In this document: in pieces, positions 54,801-63,844 of the stretch | Numbering within the stretch: position 1 is the stretch's first letter | How the letters are laid out: each line of letters starts with the position of its first letter | Made by a program: the position numbers and the translations under genes | NCBI GenBank assembly: GCA_021234535.1 | Contig: CM037843.1 | Location: forward strand, 25,699,911-25,763,910 | DNA: 64,000 nucleotides | Direction of reading: 5' to 3' | From: Stichopus chloronotus | Taxonomy: Eukaryota > Echinodermata > Holothuroidea > Aspidochirotida > Stichopodidae | The notes under the pieces: model-generated | Told to the model about the DNA's origin: nothing | What the model saw: the letters and a program-made list of their open reading frames with translations, nothing else | Database searches by the model: none

Positions 54801-57800
54801 ACCTGTGAGCAAAAATGTGAGTAGAAAAAAACAAATTGGAGATGTACTTCGGAGTTATTCGAAAGCAGAATGGCATACACTCTCGAGATAGAAAAGGTGA
54901 AACCTTCCCTCCTACGACCAGTTTAACTTAGCAGACGGAGAGAGGTGTGTGACAATACATAAAACTACAACTACTTGCCAAATTAAATCACTCGGTATTT
55001 TTGTTTCTTTTTCTTGTGATTTGGGCTAACAAACATCCAAATTCAGATTTAACAAACATAAAATAACGAACAAGTAGCCCATTTTTGTGTTTGTTCACTT
55101 GAGACGGACAAAAGAACAAACAAACGGTTACCCTCTTTGACACGATACTGTTGACCAGACACAAACCGTTCACGTTTGAACAACTTAATCAAAAATGAAT
55201 CAAAAAGAAAATAAAGCAGGGCGCCCCATGCGTTCACAGTCACGGAGGGAACTCAGTCGCGGCGGCTTCAGAGAGTAAAACTGACGGCAGAATCAGCATC
55301 ATAATAAGCAGTCAGACGATGCAAATTTCTGACGGATAGGAAAATTTAATTGTACGTATGGTGCAAAAGCAGGAAAATCATGGGCATGTGGGCTGATCAT
55401 TCCACAGAGAATGCTTTGATAACGGAAGAGGAGGAGCGAAATACATGTGAGACACAATTCAAGAAAGAGATGATTTCGCTCGCTGTTTTACTGACGCGCA
55501 CGCATGTCACTTTGATATTACAATTTATCAGTTTTAATGCATGAACCTATCGGTCCTCTGGGACGATATGTCGTCACTCACCATCAAGGATGTCGGAAAT
55601 CAAGAAGGATGGTGCTTCATTCAAACGTGCTACAGTCGTACTATAACCTATGATGAGTCAAATATCTATGTAATCCATCGAAGACCGTATATATGAGTTA
55701 AACTTGTTTCACTTAAAATTGAATAACACGTCAAAACCACGTTCAATTAATTTAAAGGTATAGGCTGTTCTTTTTAACAATTACCTGGGAAAGCCAAGTT
55801 GTCCCATCCCCGCCCCCTCAAACGAAAAGAAATAAAAGCGGCACCTACGGAAAAGTTCAATTAAACTCTCTTTTAACTTTCAACACCGAACAATTATCAA
55901 TCATTATTAAAATCTAACTCAAGATAATTCAAGACGAGGAAGGAAAGACTACGAAGGATGGCGATGGGAGGAAACCACAACAGCGAGGGCTTTTTCAGAT
56001 GAAGGTTCCTCGGATTGCATCCGGGAATACTTTTTTTCTTCCGGGCTATCGAAGCAGCATTACTCACCTGACTTTCTGATAGTTTCGAGAGGTCTGGTTT
56101 CAAGTAGAAGATGATTCCGTCCACGGCATTTTCTAGCGTCACCGCCCTCACCAGTAGTATGGTCAGCAGTACATAGGGAAATGGCGCGGTGAAATAGACG
56201 ACCTGAAAGTAATTACGCAAAATGATACACATTGGGGGACACTTCCCTGTGCCTGTTTTCTTTCCATTGGGAATTAAAAAAACAGCAGAACATGACATGA
56301 AAAAAAATGGATTCCAATTAAAACGGTATCACCCTCCTAGTGCACTGTAATTTACGGTAGGGATACTTGTTTGAAAATGCAAGAAATACCAAGCTTGTTA
56401 AAAATCTGTCATGGCTATTGGCCTACAAACCCACCACCACCCCTCCCCTTACCGCTTAGGGAGCTGTACCGCCACACATACATACACACACACACAGTCA
56501 AATTTGATCTGTTGTGGTACATCATGCAAATAAATTCTAGATCAGAAGTTGCGGTGTCTCTTCCATGTAAGATATTCACAGTTGACATACTGTTTTGATA
56601 CTTTAATTCAAGACTTATTCTGATGTAGTCTACTCGCGTAGCTATAAAATTCAATCATGTTTGCTCATGAATTTCAATGTAAACTTCATAAAAATCATTA
56701 TTTATCATACAAATATACATTTTATTGTCATATAGGAACTGGTGCATCATGGTTGATATCTAACCACTTGAAGGACAAATTTGAGGAACAGGCCAGACAC
56801 AGACTAAACAGAAAATAATTTAACGCTGTTATAAGTTTACTCTGTATTCTATCAATGCCCTTTTGAATAAGTAATATATTCTTAAAAGGGCAAGTAATGT
56901 GGTATATCATAAATACTGTGTTGACTTTACCGTAACGCGTAATAGGATACGACGGTACTTCTTTAAAAATATATATGTAGCCTACATTATGAACCAAATT
57001 CTACAGTGACGAATGAGGTTGTAGAATATCGCCTCAATATTTGTACAAAGCACAGAGGAAGTTGCCCCCCCCCCCCGCCCCTTACACAAGCAACCACCAA
57101 ACGGCAGGCCTGGTGATGGTCCTAGTCACTTATGAACACAATAAAATTTTAAATATTTCAAATTAATTGGCATTCCGAGACTAGCAAGATTAACAAAGGA
57201 ATTTTCGTAACGTGTAATAGGATACGACGGTACTTCTTTAAAAATATATATGTAGCCTCCATTATGAACCAAATTCTGCAGTGACGAATGAGGTTGTAGA
57301 ATATCGCCTCAATCTTTGTAAAAAGCACAGAGGAAGTTGTCCCCCCCCCCCCCCCCCTTACACAAACAACCCTCAAACGGCAGGCGTAGTGATGGTCCTA
57401 GTCACTTATGAACACCATAAAAATTTGGACATTGCAAATTAATTGTCATTCCGAGACTAGCAAGATTAACAAAGCAATTTTCGTTTTCAATCGATAAAGT
57501 ATCGTACCCAGGTACCTTCCTAGTCCTAGTCACTCATCACCACACCACTGCAAGCCAACAAAACTTCACTGTTACGTTTTTATTGCGTTAGTAGAATGAT
57601 AAACCACCAGGAGCTGTATACTTTGCTTCAATTTTGCAATTTAATTGGTGGGACAAGTTAAGTCCTCTCAATGTAGTGGAGTGGGGGCGATGAAGTTATT
57701 TATGCCTTAAAGTTACATTGAAAGGATCACAAAAGCGATAGAAACACTGACAAAAGGACCTGACATGCTAATTAGCAACCAATGAACAACATTCTTTTCT

Positions 57801-58870
57801 TTTTTCATTTCCTACCTTTTTCTCCATGGATAGTCTGCCATTTCATAATGTCTCATGCTATCCATAGATCTATTTCAATTTAATTAACCCTTAAATATTT
57901 AATTGAGAGTAACTATTCACTAAGGCCTTCCTTTTACATGCATGCGAAACGTGAAACTTGAGAGGAAAGAACAACTGAAATAAAAGAGAAAATTAGAGAC
58001 ATGAAATGCAACTGTCACCTACATCATCTTCATGAGCAGATAATTCTAAACGTTAAACGCCGCAACTATAACTTCAATTATCATTCAAGCTTCATAAGAT
58101 TATACACTGACATAAAGATCAGTCGCCGGTGGAGAGTAGGTGGTAACATTCTTCATTCTTTGGTTTGTCTTTCCTTAAGTCGCCGCTGCAATCCTTTCTG
58201 CCTAGATGCAAAACGAATGTGGCTGACTGGCATTAAAGCAGTATTTCAGGGTTTAAATGTTGCTTCTGAACCACTCTTCTGGACGACATTTACACATCTT
58301 CATTCGTATGTCTTGTAAGATATGATTTAAAGGTCAACGTAAAGTTTTTCAAGATCGCAAATAACAACATTTATGGAGAATTAAGATCCTCACTGTGTTC
58401 GTTTTGAATATCGTTGTCGAACATTCTCGCATAAGTGGTAGGTACCACCAATCGTATACGATGCAAATACTGCAGGGAAATGTTTACTTTGGTCATTTTC
58501 CATACTTTAGGTGATATTCAGTGACATTTGTCGCAAATTTTAAATCTGTCACATATTTTATATGTGGTTTCGCGATGAGGTAGTACGTTGTTAAAAGCGA
58601 TATTGGTAAACACTTACTCCCGTTTTACGTTGCATGATGGCACGTAGGCTGTTTCAACATGTGTATACATATAATGATCTTATGCTAATAAAAAAAAATA
58701 TGTATAAATAATCGGGTGTTGTAGATCTCACCTTCCCGGAGCTCTTTACACCTTTGCAGATACAGAGGTAGACTAAAACCCATGAAGCTATTAGGCAGAG
58801 AGTCAGCTGCCAGTTAATGCCTCCGAGATCATCAATGCCAGACGATAAATGGATCTGCAGAATTTTTCTC
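30641..58870 (-). CDS. SLC6A-like: SLC6 family Na+/Cl- dependent neurotransmitter transporter, GABA-transporter-like, 5'-partial
   Basis: Gene-level entry. Ten minus-strand exons (58732-58870, 56068-56202, 47636-47739, 43589-43713, 42669-42781, 37166-37303, 35571-35673, 33947-34050, 31939-32112, 30641-30814) total 1309 bp and join in one frame, giving about 435 residues and a stop. SLC6 proteins are plasma-membrane symporters that move amino-acid transmitters or osmolytes with Na+ and Cl-. Visible here are TM4 to TM12 and the C-tail. Hallmarks include [17 protein letters not shown] (TM6), NSGTS (TM7), [11 protein letters not shown] (loop 4), LGIDSEFVGVEGF (TM8), FRRGNRRE (IL4) and [16 protein letters not shown] (TM10). 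Family members are about 600 residues, so roughly 200 N-terminal residues (TM1-TM3 and most of EL2) are missing and should lie past 64000. The resemblance is closest to the GAT group. GABA, taurine, betaine, creatine or an orphan substrate all remain possible. Family certainty is very high; substrate is not settled. Confidence 0.96.
30815..31938 (-). other. Transporter intron (TM12 exon to C-tail exon)
   Basis: 1.1-kb intron with GTGAGT and ACAG borders. It contains a 19-bp exact tandem duplication (31097-31134, agtatttttgtcatttatg twice) next to a short GTT run. The first 132 bases after the donor stay open in the coding frame. No other gene is seen. Confidence 0.8.
31939..32112 (-). CDS. 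SLC6A-like: SLC6 transporter exon: TM11 end, EL6, TM12
   Basis: Acceptor cctgtttatag lies above 32112 and donor GTGAGTGA below 31939. The exon is 174 bp, 58 codons, phase 0. It encodes [19 protein letters not shown], then [31 protein letters not shown] and the tail start ATHGSFSE. [22 protein letters not shown] is close to the taurine/GABA transporter branch. GWLMAxASMVxxPGFIxYK is the TM12 signature. Reading through the donor stays open for 43 more codons (31807-31938), ending in a hydrophobic stretch; see findings. Confidence 0.95.
32113..33946 (-). other. Transporter intron with 22-bp palindrome array and CA repeat
   Basis: 1.8-kb intron. It holds a short CA run (32321-32336), the ATGGTACCAT array (33081-33300) and a run of 13 C (33327-33339). 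A 91-codon minus-strand open stretch (33508-33783) has no recognisable domain and is not called as a gene. Confidence 0.75.
33081..33300. repeat. 22-bp tandem array built on the palindrome ATGGTACCAT
   Basis: Units begin at 33081, 33103, 33125, 33147 and 33169 with consensus tatggtaccataaagtcgagta. More diverged units reach 33300. The motif is a 10-bp palindrome in the best copies. The array lies in a transporter intron. Confidence 0.85.
33947..34050 (-). CDS. SLC6A-like: SLC6 transporter exon: TM10-TM11 loop and start of TM11 (divergent)
   Basis: Acceptor ggcttatctag lies above 34050 and donor GTAAGAAT below 33947. The exon is 104 bp: two bases completing Gly from WVYG, then 34 codons, phase 0 at the end. 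It encodes [19 protein letters not shown] followed by [15 protein letters not shown]. The pattern W-K-(F)-x-T-P-x-x matches TM11 of relatives (CWxxxTPxxx), and EMSGWKM matches the family DMIGYRP. The usual NRFYDNI segment is replaced by KKLSSSFY. Assignment rests on frame continuity at both ends, splice sites, position and the TM11 pattern, so it is a little less certain than the other exons. Confidence 0.88.
34051..35570 (-). other. Transporter intron with TATG microsatellite at its 5' end
   Basis: 1.5-kb intron between the TM10 and TM11 exons. Apart from the TATG array beginning about ten bases past the donor, it is AT-rich sequence with no gene seen. Confidence 0.75.
35400..35560. repeat. 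(TATG)n microsatellite, about 40 units
   Basis: Uninterrupted tatg repeat of about 160 bp. On the transcribed strand of the transporter it reads (CATA)n and begins about ten bases after the exon 35571-35673. Open frames here are repeat artefacts. Confidence 0.99.
35571..35673 (-). CDS. SLC6A-like: SLC6 transporter exon: TM10
   Basis: Acceptor ctttccacag lies above 35673 and donor GTAAGTTC below 35571. The exon is 103 bp: 34 codons plus the first base of Gly. It encodes [16 protein letters not shown] followed by [18 protein letters not shown]. The Asp of LFDYYSASG corresponds to the extracellular gate Asp451 of GAT1. The motif [16 protein letters not shown] is diagnostic of the family. The intron donor sits only about ten bases from a ~160-bp TATG microsatellite (35400-35560), which could affect splicing. 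Confidence 0.96.
35674..37165 (-). other. Transporter intron (TM9 exon to TM10 exon)
   Basis: 1.5-kb intron. It contains a run of 13 C (36158-36170) beside a CA repeat (36176-36191). The longest open stretch in the window (35872-36402, minus, 176 codons) runs through this simple repeat, starts and ends without recognisable protein similarity, and is judged non-coding. Confidence 0.75.
37166..37303 (-). CDS. SLC6A-like: SLC6 transporter exon: end of TM8, IL4, TM9
   Basis: Acceptor taaacatcag lies above 37303 and donor GTAAGTAC below 37166. The exon is 138 bp, 46 codons, phase 0 at both ends. It encodes [16 protein letters not shown], the cytoplasmic [10 protein letters not shown], and TM9 [20 protein letters not shown]. 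The [10 protein letters not shown] and RRxNRRE motifs are near-universal in SLC6. Two positions after the Phe of DSEF there is Gly where GAT1 has Thr400, a residue linked to GABA recognition. TM9 is rich in Cys (three of 20). The intron above this exon contains the foldback element at 37759-39930. Confidence 0.95.
37304..42668 (-). other. Transporter intron carrying a foldback element
   Basis: 5.4-kb intron between the two TM8 exons. It contains the foldback element (37759-39930), a 15-G run (41649-41663), long A and T runs near 41000 and 41821-41850, and two adjacent CACGTG sites near 40443-40462. No other coding exon is seen. Confidence 0.8.
37759..39930. mobile_element. Foldback-type element with ~220-bp internally repetitive inverted repeats
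   Basis: The left arm (37759-37985) and right arm (about 39712-39930) are inverted copies at roughly 80 percent identity. Both start TGTTACAA and share aaatgtagaaaatccca, taatgtagcacactcaacc, tcaacagcttatgt and cccgcaaatgcagaac. Each arm is a series of heptamers AATGTAG (or one-base variants) spaced about 21 bp. The ~1.7-kb interior has no recognisable transposase; short open stretches at 38676-39002 and 39516-39731 (minus) match nothing I know. Likely non-autonomous. No clear target duplication. Confidence 0.8.
42669..42781 (-). CDS. SLC6A-like: SLC6 transporter exon: EL4 and most of TM8
   Basis: Acceptor gctttacag lies above 42781 and donor GTGAGATA below 42669. The exon is 113 bp: two bases completing Gly, then 37 codons. 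It encodes [19 protein letters not shown], then TM8 [18 protein letters not shown]. PGLAFxAYPE is a family signature of the EL4 lid over the outer gate. The Asp and Ser of GIDS match the Na2-site pair Asp395 and Ser396 of GAT1. The following Glu replaces the Gln common in the family (GIDSQF). [10 protein letters not shown] resembles the GAT1 form more than the creatine or glycine transporter form. Confidence 0.95.
42782..43588 (-). other. Transporter intron, 807 bp
   Basis: The shortest intron of the gene (TM7 to EL4/TM8). Borders are GTAAGT and ACAG. Nothing notable is seen inside. Confidence 0.8.
43589..43713 (-). CDS. SLC6A-like: SLC6 transporter exon: TM7 and first half of EL4
   Basis: Acceptor cttgttacag lies above 43713 and donor GTAAGTAC below 43589. 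The exon is 125 bp: one base completing Arg (CG|A), 41 codons, then one base of Gly (G|GA). It encodes [33 protein letters not shown] and EISEVADSG. The Asn of NSGTS and the last Ser of the same motif correspond to the Na1/chloride ligands Asn327 and Ser331 of GAT1 (established for the family), and both are kept. The loop [11 protein letters not shown] joins the next exon to make the conserved SGPGLAF motif. Confidence 0.95.
43714..47635 (-). other. Transporter intron with a poly-C-bounded dispersed repeat
   Basis: 3.9-kb intron. A probable dispersed element occupies about 46612-46855. It begins with a taggcgtaggaaccggggga motif and contains two C runs (46683-46693, 46814-46823). A 12-G run lies at 45088-45099. 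No gene is seen. Confidence 0.7.
46612..46855. mobile_element. Probable short dispersed element
   Basis: Starts with ataggcgtaggaaccggggg and ends near cttcgccact, both phrases typical of invertebrate MITE/hAT-type ends. Two internal C runs. No coding potential. Only the terminal motifs support it. Confidence 0.4.
47636..47739 (-). CDS. SLC6A-like: SLC6 transporter exon: TM6 (substrate and ion-binding unwound helix)
   Basis: Acceptor cttttgacag lies above 47739 and donor GTGAGTGA below 47636. The exon is 104 bp: 34 codons plus two bases (CG) finishing Arg with the next exon. It encodes [18 protein letters not shown] followed by [16 protein letters not shown]. In SLC6 structures the middle of TM6 is unwound and helps bind substrate, Na+ and Cl-. 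The Gln of ATQ and the first Ser of FFSYS match the chloride-site Gln and Ser of GAT1 (from general knowledge of the family). The residue two after that Ser is Ser where GAT1 has Gly, while SLGLG keeps the GAT1-type Leu. The best match is therefore the GAT1 branch, not the TauT/BGT/GlyT branches. Confidence 0.95.
47740..56067 (-). other. Largest transporter intron (8.3 kb)
   Basis: Between the TM5 and TM6 exons. It contains the degenerate minisatellite at about 50840-51640 and otherwise AT-rich unique-looking sequence. An exon-like snippet at 54762-54803 (minus) is discussed in the findings. No independent gene is recognised. Confidence 0.75.
50840..51640. repeat. Degenerate minisatellite, ~95-100-bp unit
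   Basis: About seven to eight units share (a)tcttctcttcact, gacccttctct, ccaac..agtg.tccacc, aaccagcagaagaatcc and agttgca. Divergence between units is substantial. It lies in the largest transporter intron. No continuous reading frame crosses the units. Confidence 0.8.
56068..56202 (-). CDS. SLC6A-like: SLC6 transporter exon: TM5 and extracellular loop 3
   Basis: Acceptor tactttcag lies above 56202 and donor GTGAGTAA below 56068. The exon is 135 bp, exactly 45 codons, phase 0 at both ends. TM5 begins [20 protein letters not shown], directly continuing KGVKSSGK of the previous exon, as the family does (GK-VVYFTA). The end, [16 protein letters not shown], is the conserved loop 3 (YYLKPDL motif) leading to the TM6 motif VWLDA of the next exon. 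TM5 also carries the usual RAVTL. No frameshift or stop is seen. Confidence 0.95.
56203..58731 (-). other. Transporter intron with 275-bp tandem duplication
   Basis: 2.5-kb intron between the TM4 and TM5 exons. It contains a CA run near 56482-56496 and the tandem duplication 56931-57483. No other gene is seen. Confidence 0.8.
56931..57483. repeat. Recent 275-bp tandem duplication
   Basis: Copy 1 is 56931-57205 and copy 2 is 57206-57483. Both start cgtaacgygtaataggatac and end agcaagattaacaaagvaattttc. They differ at only a few positions and in the length of an internal C run (12 versus 17). Confidence 0.95.
58732..58870 (-). CDS. SLC6A-like: SLC6 transporter exon: end of EL2 and TM4
   Basis: Acceptor ccacgcag lies just above 58870 and donor GTGAGA just below 58732. 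The exon is 139 bp: one base finishing a split codon, then 46 codons. It starts [20 protein letters not shown], the family's end of extracellular loop 2, where relatives read WERRVL. TM4 follows ([18 protein letters not shown]), then the conserved cytoplasmic KGVKSSGK before TM5. The exon enters in phase 2 and leaves in phase 0. A preceding GA would complete a Glu codon, matching the usual WER. This is the most 5' exon I could find; no exon with the TM1 motif (NVWRFPY-like) is visible up to base 64000. Confidence 0.93.
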
Positions 58871-61800
58871 CTGCGTGGAAAATGACACAATTGGGGGTGA
58901 CAACAAAAGCGAATGGGTTTATTGTTAGTCCAGTAACGCATTTAAAATAATAATAATAAAACAATCTGCTACGACGTTATTTCCTACCTGGGAATTACGG
59001 TCACGACTTTTCGGTTCTGTTAGCGATGTAAATACAGGATATTCAAATTATATGTATAGCAGCTCTTAGCTGGAAGACTGGTGTGCTTCGCGGGGGTTCT
59101 GCTCCCGCGTGTGATGATGGAGGTATAAGCTTCTCTTCAAAATGTTTCGATTACGATTTCCCCAAAACTTCTTTATTACATACATCTTTTTTGGTATTCT
59201 GCGATATTGCTCATAAAGGACTAAATAAGATAAAGAAAAAACAAGTGGAAACATCGTTTGATGTCCCAAACTTTGCCGGACTGGACTCTCATGGTGAAAC
59301 CATTACGGGAGTAACCACCGAACCCAGGGTTACATGCTAAAATAGAGCTCCATGGTGGACACATTAAATAACAACTAATATTCTATTCCAAGAACGTGCG
59401 GATTTGTTTTTGAGTGCAGTCAGATGCAAAATGGTGTAGGGCCCTACTAGTTTTGCATACTGACTGCAGTATTTTCAGGGAGAGTGGCCCTTGGGTCTTT
59501 CTATTTCATTTGAGGTTAATTTTGAAATCTTACAAAGTGAAATTAAATATCCTACAAACGATTACATACATGAAGTGTATAACCCTTCGACTATTTTCCC
59601 CGAAATAGTAACCTACGGCGTTCATGAACCTTACATGTGATCTGAATCTGATCAATGGGGGTAGTATTGGTCATTTGGGGGGAGGGGGGAGTGCCGGGTA
59701 GAAACACCTGGCTACATGGGCAAATCGTCGATTCGCACAGTTACTTTCTTGAGGAAAACAACACAGGCACAATACGTGTTTAAATATTGTGAAGTGATGC
59801 ATGTGTGAAAACGTCATACTCGTGCAAAGGTTACATTACCGACACAGTTGGTAATACACAATGTGCTGCACAAGGTCGTTGCATTGCATTTCACAGTTTT
59901 TGTATTTCACAATTTTTCCCCAACGAATCACCTTGATCAGTGCGCTGCTAGCATACATAACAACTCATCAAACAACTCAGCCTCATCACACACATCCTGA
60001 ACAATACAGACACCTACGACCAACAACAATAGGGACCATCCTGCACTACAGCAATATATCACAATAAGCCGGTGTTACATTGTGGCTCTATTACGAAGGA
60101 CACATACACTGTTGTCAAGGATAAAACCCACAGAAATATTAATAGTGTACCGCAATCAATATAATGACAAGCAAACTGCAGTGAATCTAATGTAATAATG
60201 TACCGTATAGGACATGTACATGTGTCTTAGTTGCAGGTGACGCTAAATATTCATGAGCGGCACTCAAAATGGAACAATAAGCTTACATGGTATACAAAAT
60301 ACAATACAAAACAATAGAGGGGATTGGTAATTTGTCAGCGAGGTCACCATAGTCTATGACTGGGAGGGCACATACTGCCGTATGTCTTTAGTACGATATA
60401 TCAGGGACGTGTCCATTTTCTTCAGCGAGGGTGGGGGTGGGGGGGGGGTTGGCCTGAGAACTATCTAAGCGCAGCGCCACCATCACTGACCCCCGGTCGT
60501 ACAAGAATATTGTTGGCTTTACAAACACCCCAGACGGCCGGAAATGGCACTTTCGATGTGACGTAAGCTGCGTGTCTACAGCCTTGAAATAGGTATCTCA
60601 TGTCTGCAATTTCTAAATTAATGGAAAAAAAATACCCTCAGTGCATGAAAAAATGACAATTATTTGGATTGCCTTTACCTAGAATAACCCCACCCATTAC
60701 ATCGCGTTCGCTCTTTTGAAGGCCGTATGTCATCCTCTGAAGAAATCGGAGAAAACACAAAAATCTTAAGGTCGCCTTTATACATACTATCTACGCGGAG
60801 CGTTATCATCGGTTGGCGCGACGTGTACCGAAAAACTTTTTGACCGAAAACACCTCCAAAATCACCGGAAATGGCATTCCAAGCCCATTTTTGCTATTAA
60901 TTTTATACCTAAACCACCCCTACGAATAAATGTACAATAGCTTACATACGTTTTCAAGTAAATTTATTTTTGGTTCAAAATATATGACGGGGTGGGAGGG
61001 GGGACATACGTGGCTCTTTGAGGTTCTCCGTACAATGTTTGCATGATGAATGCTGGATGTACGCATGTTTGCATCATGAATGCTAAATAACGGTCATTTG
61101 GAGAAAGGCTGCACAGAAAAAAAAAAATATGATCAGTCTTTTTTTACAGATACTTATTCGCCTTTGAGTAGTAAAATCAGAAAAAAAAAAAGGTTTTTGT
61201 GATCGAACTTTGAAGTCACCGATCAGGTTATCGACACGAACTACCAGCAACGATATTAAATGCATACTTGGCCTGAAAAGTATGGGTTGTTCTCTTGAGT
61301 GGGAGATCTCGATGGTTTTTGATTGAAATTAAGGCCTACTGTGAACGTCAAATTTTTATAAAGCCTGGTTCCGAACCGGTCGTTGAATATTTTATCTTCA
61401 TACCGGTTACATATCGATTACAGAGGCTGCAGTGGGGTATATGTTCAGGTGGCTGTAAGGTCAGATACGTTCATGACGGGAGTATTTGTGGGAAGTATAG
61501 GAATAATAGGCAAACCTTGAAAGGAATTAACACAATAAAATTTGGAGGCAAGTCGGAATAAGACTGAACGAAAAATAAAAAGCTCACTGCATCAAAACCC
61601 TCTTTACACAGAATACATACCCGACCCTACTCTCACTCACCCCTACTCGGAACCTCACGGGCTCGCATTGTTCCACACTTTGAGGTAACACATATAGACA
61701 TGCATAATATCAACAAAGGTACGGTATAGTTAGAGTACAGTAACCATACCCTCCCTCGGTGAATCTGTTCGCGTACACACATATGTACCAACAAGGATTA

Positions 61801-62269
61801 ATGAAATGAAACAGATACCCGTTAATTACCTCACTGCACATTTCTAATTGATGTACTAAGTCACGGTCCAGTTTGTAAGGTTGTCAAGGTCACCGACTTG
61901 TTTTCCGGCGGTGTATGGCTTTAGGCTACAGGAACATCTGGAAGGTACGGGTATGATTTTTGTCGTCGTTTACGTTTATTCAAACCCGTCGAAAATACAG
62001 GCTGTATAGTTTAATGCTCAATGCTGTTGAGGTCCTGGCTTTGTTTCAAGGTGATGTACAGTTCATCATCAACAAAAAAAAAAGCTGCATGGTATGCGGT
62101 CCTAATTTAGAACACAGCCGACAAGACCAATGACCTAGATACACATGCAAACTAAGCTTCCGGTCCTGAGATTCCATGTGGACATGATGGTCACAAGTTG
62201 ACCCTTGTTGTCCCAATCGGCCTCTGGCAAATTGCATTAAATATCGGACACCACAACACATAAATAACA
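58871..62269. other. Probable upstream intron of the transporter; no exon recognised
   Basis: No stretch here matches the expected N-terminal SLC6 motifs (TM1 NVWRFPY, TM3, EL2 cysteine pair) on the minus strand. Notable only are G runs (60439-60448) and two closely similar short segments at 61029-61045 and 61065-61083 (tttgcatgatgaatgctgg/aa). I read it as intron, but an unrecognised short exon cannot be excluded. Confidence 0.5.
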
Positions 62270-62900
62270 GATATGGGGTCAGTCCAAGCTGCCCTTCTTG
62301 AGATATCGTGTATAAAATGTTTTCATAATTTGATCCCTGTAGACACCAAATGACCTTTGACCTCCATCAAAAGCAATAGTCGTGTTGCACTCCATAAGGT
62401 ACATCTACATGCCAGATATGCGATCTGTTCAACTTCCCTTTTCGAGATATATTTACAGGGTTTCTACTATTTGATCCCTATTGACATCAAATGACCTTTG
62501 ACTCCCACCAAAAGCAACAGACTTGTTGTTCTCAGTAGGGTACATGATGCCACATAGATCTGTTCAACTTTCTCTTCTTGAGATATTGCTTAAAACGTTT
62601 TACTATGTGACCCCTGTCGACACCGAATGACCTTTCAATTTCACCAACAACAATACGTCCCTTATCAATATGGTACACCTACAGATGTAAGACCTATCCA
62701 TGTTTCCATTCTTAAGGTATGTGTTTGCAAGGGTGTTACTATTTGACCCCTTTTAGACCCCAGATGACTTTTGACCTCCACAGGCAACTCCAGATTTGTA
62801 AGTTAAGACGGTCCACAAACATACCAAATATGAGGCGTGTCCAAGCTTGATACTTCTTGAGATATTGTTAGTACAAGACAGGCATCGCAAACATATATAC
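62270..62900 (+). repeat. Dispersed ~120-140-bp repeat family with DR1 motif (cluster B)
   Basis: About five units in tandem. Each has a 'caactttc..cttcttgagatat' block, a 'tgacccctgtagacacc' block and a 'tgacctttgacctccatcaa' block. Position 62351-62363 is a perfect TGACCTTTGACCT (DR1, AGGTCAAAGGTCA in reverse); near matches are at 62492-62504 and about 62764-62776. The cluster ends in a CA-rich run (62898-62923). It is the same family as 4500-6040. Confidence 0.8.
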
Positions 62901-62923
62901 ACACACTCTCACACACACACACA

Positions 62924-63795
62924 TGCATAAGCATGATGAAAACTTGATTACAGTTTCGTTGAAACAAAAAACTATCGTATCCCTTCCCTATTAGAGTTAC
63001 TCGAGTCAAGTATATGTAACCGAGAGGTGCCCAAAAGATGGTACTTGGCACCTTAAAGTTAGAGATACTGAGTCACAGCCCTAGAAATAAAGAAGATCCT
63101 CAAATCCAGGCTTCATTCCGTGTATAATGTTTCTTATTTCGTATTCACAATACACCTCTTCGTTCTGTCATCTACCCCTTTTATCTCCTACCTCTCACAT
63201 CATATATCGCGGTATCTTTCTCATATATATAGGGCCTACGCTGCACATGATATAACTGTCTCGTATATATACCGTATATCTCGAATGCATGTCTCGCATG
63301 TAGTTCACGCCACGTTGCAGTACGGGAACTTAGCAGTATCCAATTTAAGGAAGTGTGGATTGTATTTACATAATGTGTCGGGTGTCGGTTAATTGTTTCT
63401 TTTTAACAGTATATCAATGTCCTTTAATTAGAGCATGATTTTAAAGGACATCTACACACATAGTGGAGGTGCCCTCTATCAGCAGCCAGTTACCTATAGG
63501 AAAGGAATATGAACCCTGAATACATCTGAATAGTGTGCTGTGAACAAGCAATATCATTAATTTAACGTATCATCTATATATACGAGGTACATCAAAAGAA
63601 TTCACTTGACCAAAATTCATCTGCTAAATTCCATCACTCTTTCAGCCCGGTAAAACAGCACAAACACACATTCTCTGCCAAAAAAGAGACGACACCTAAA
63701 ACTTACTACCTGAGCAACCGTTACGGCCAAGAGCCGTTCAAATTAATGGTTTCGGATGACGCATCGATCCCCTCGTGGTCGTGTCATTTACACAC

Positions 63796-63844
<49 letters not shown>

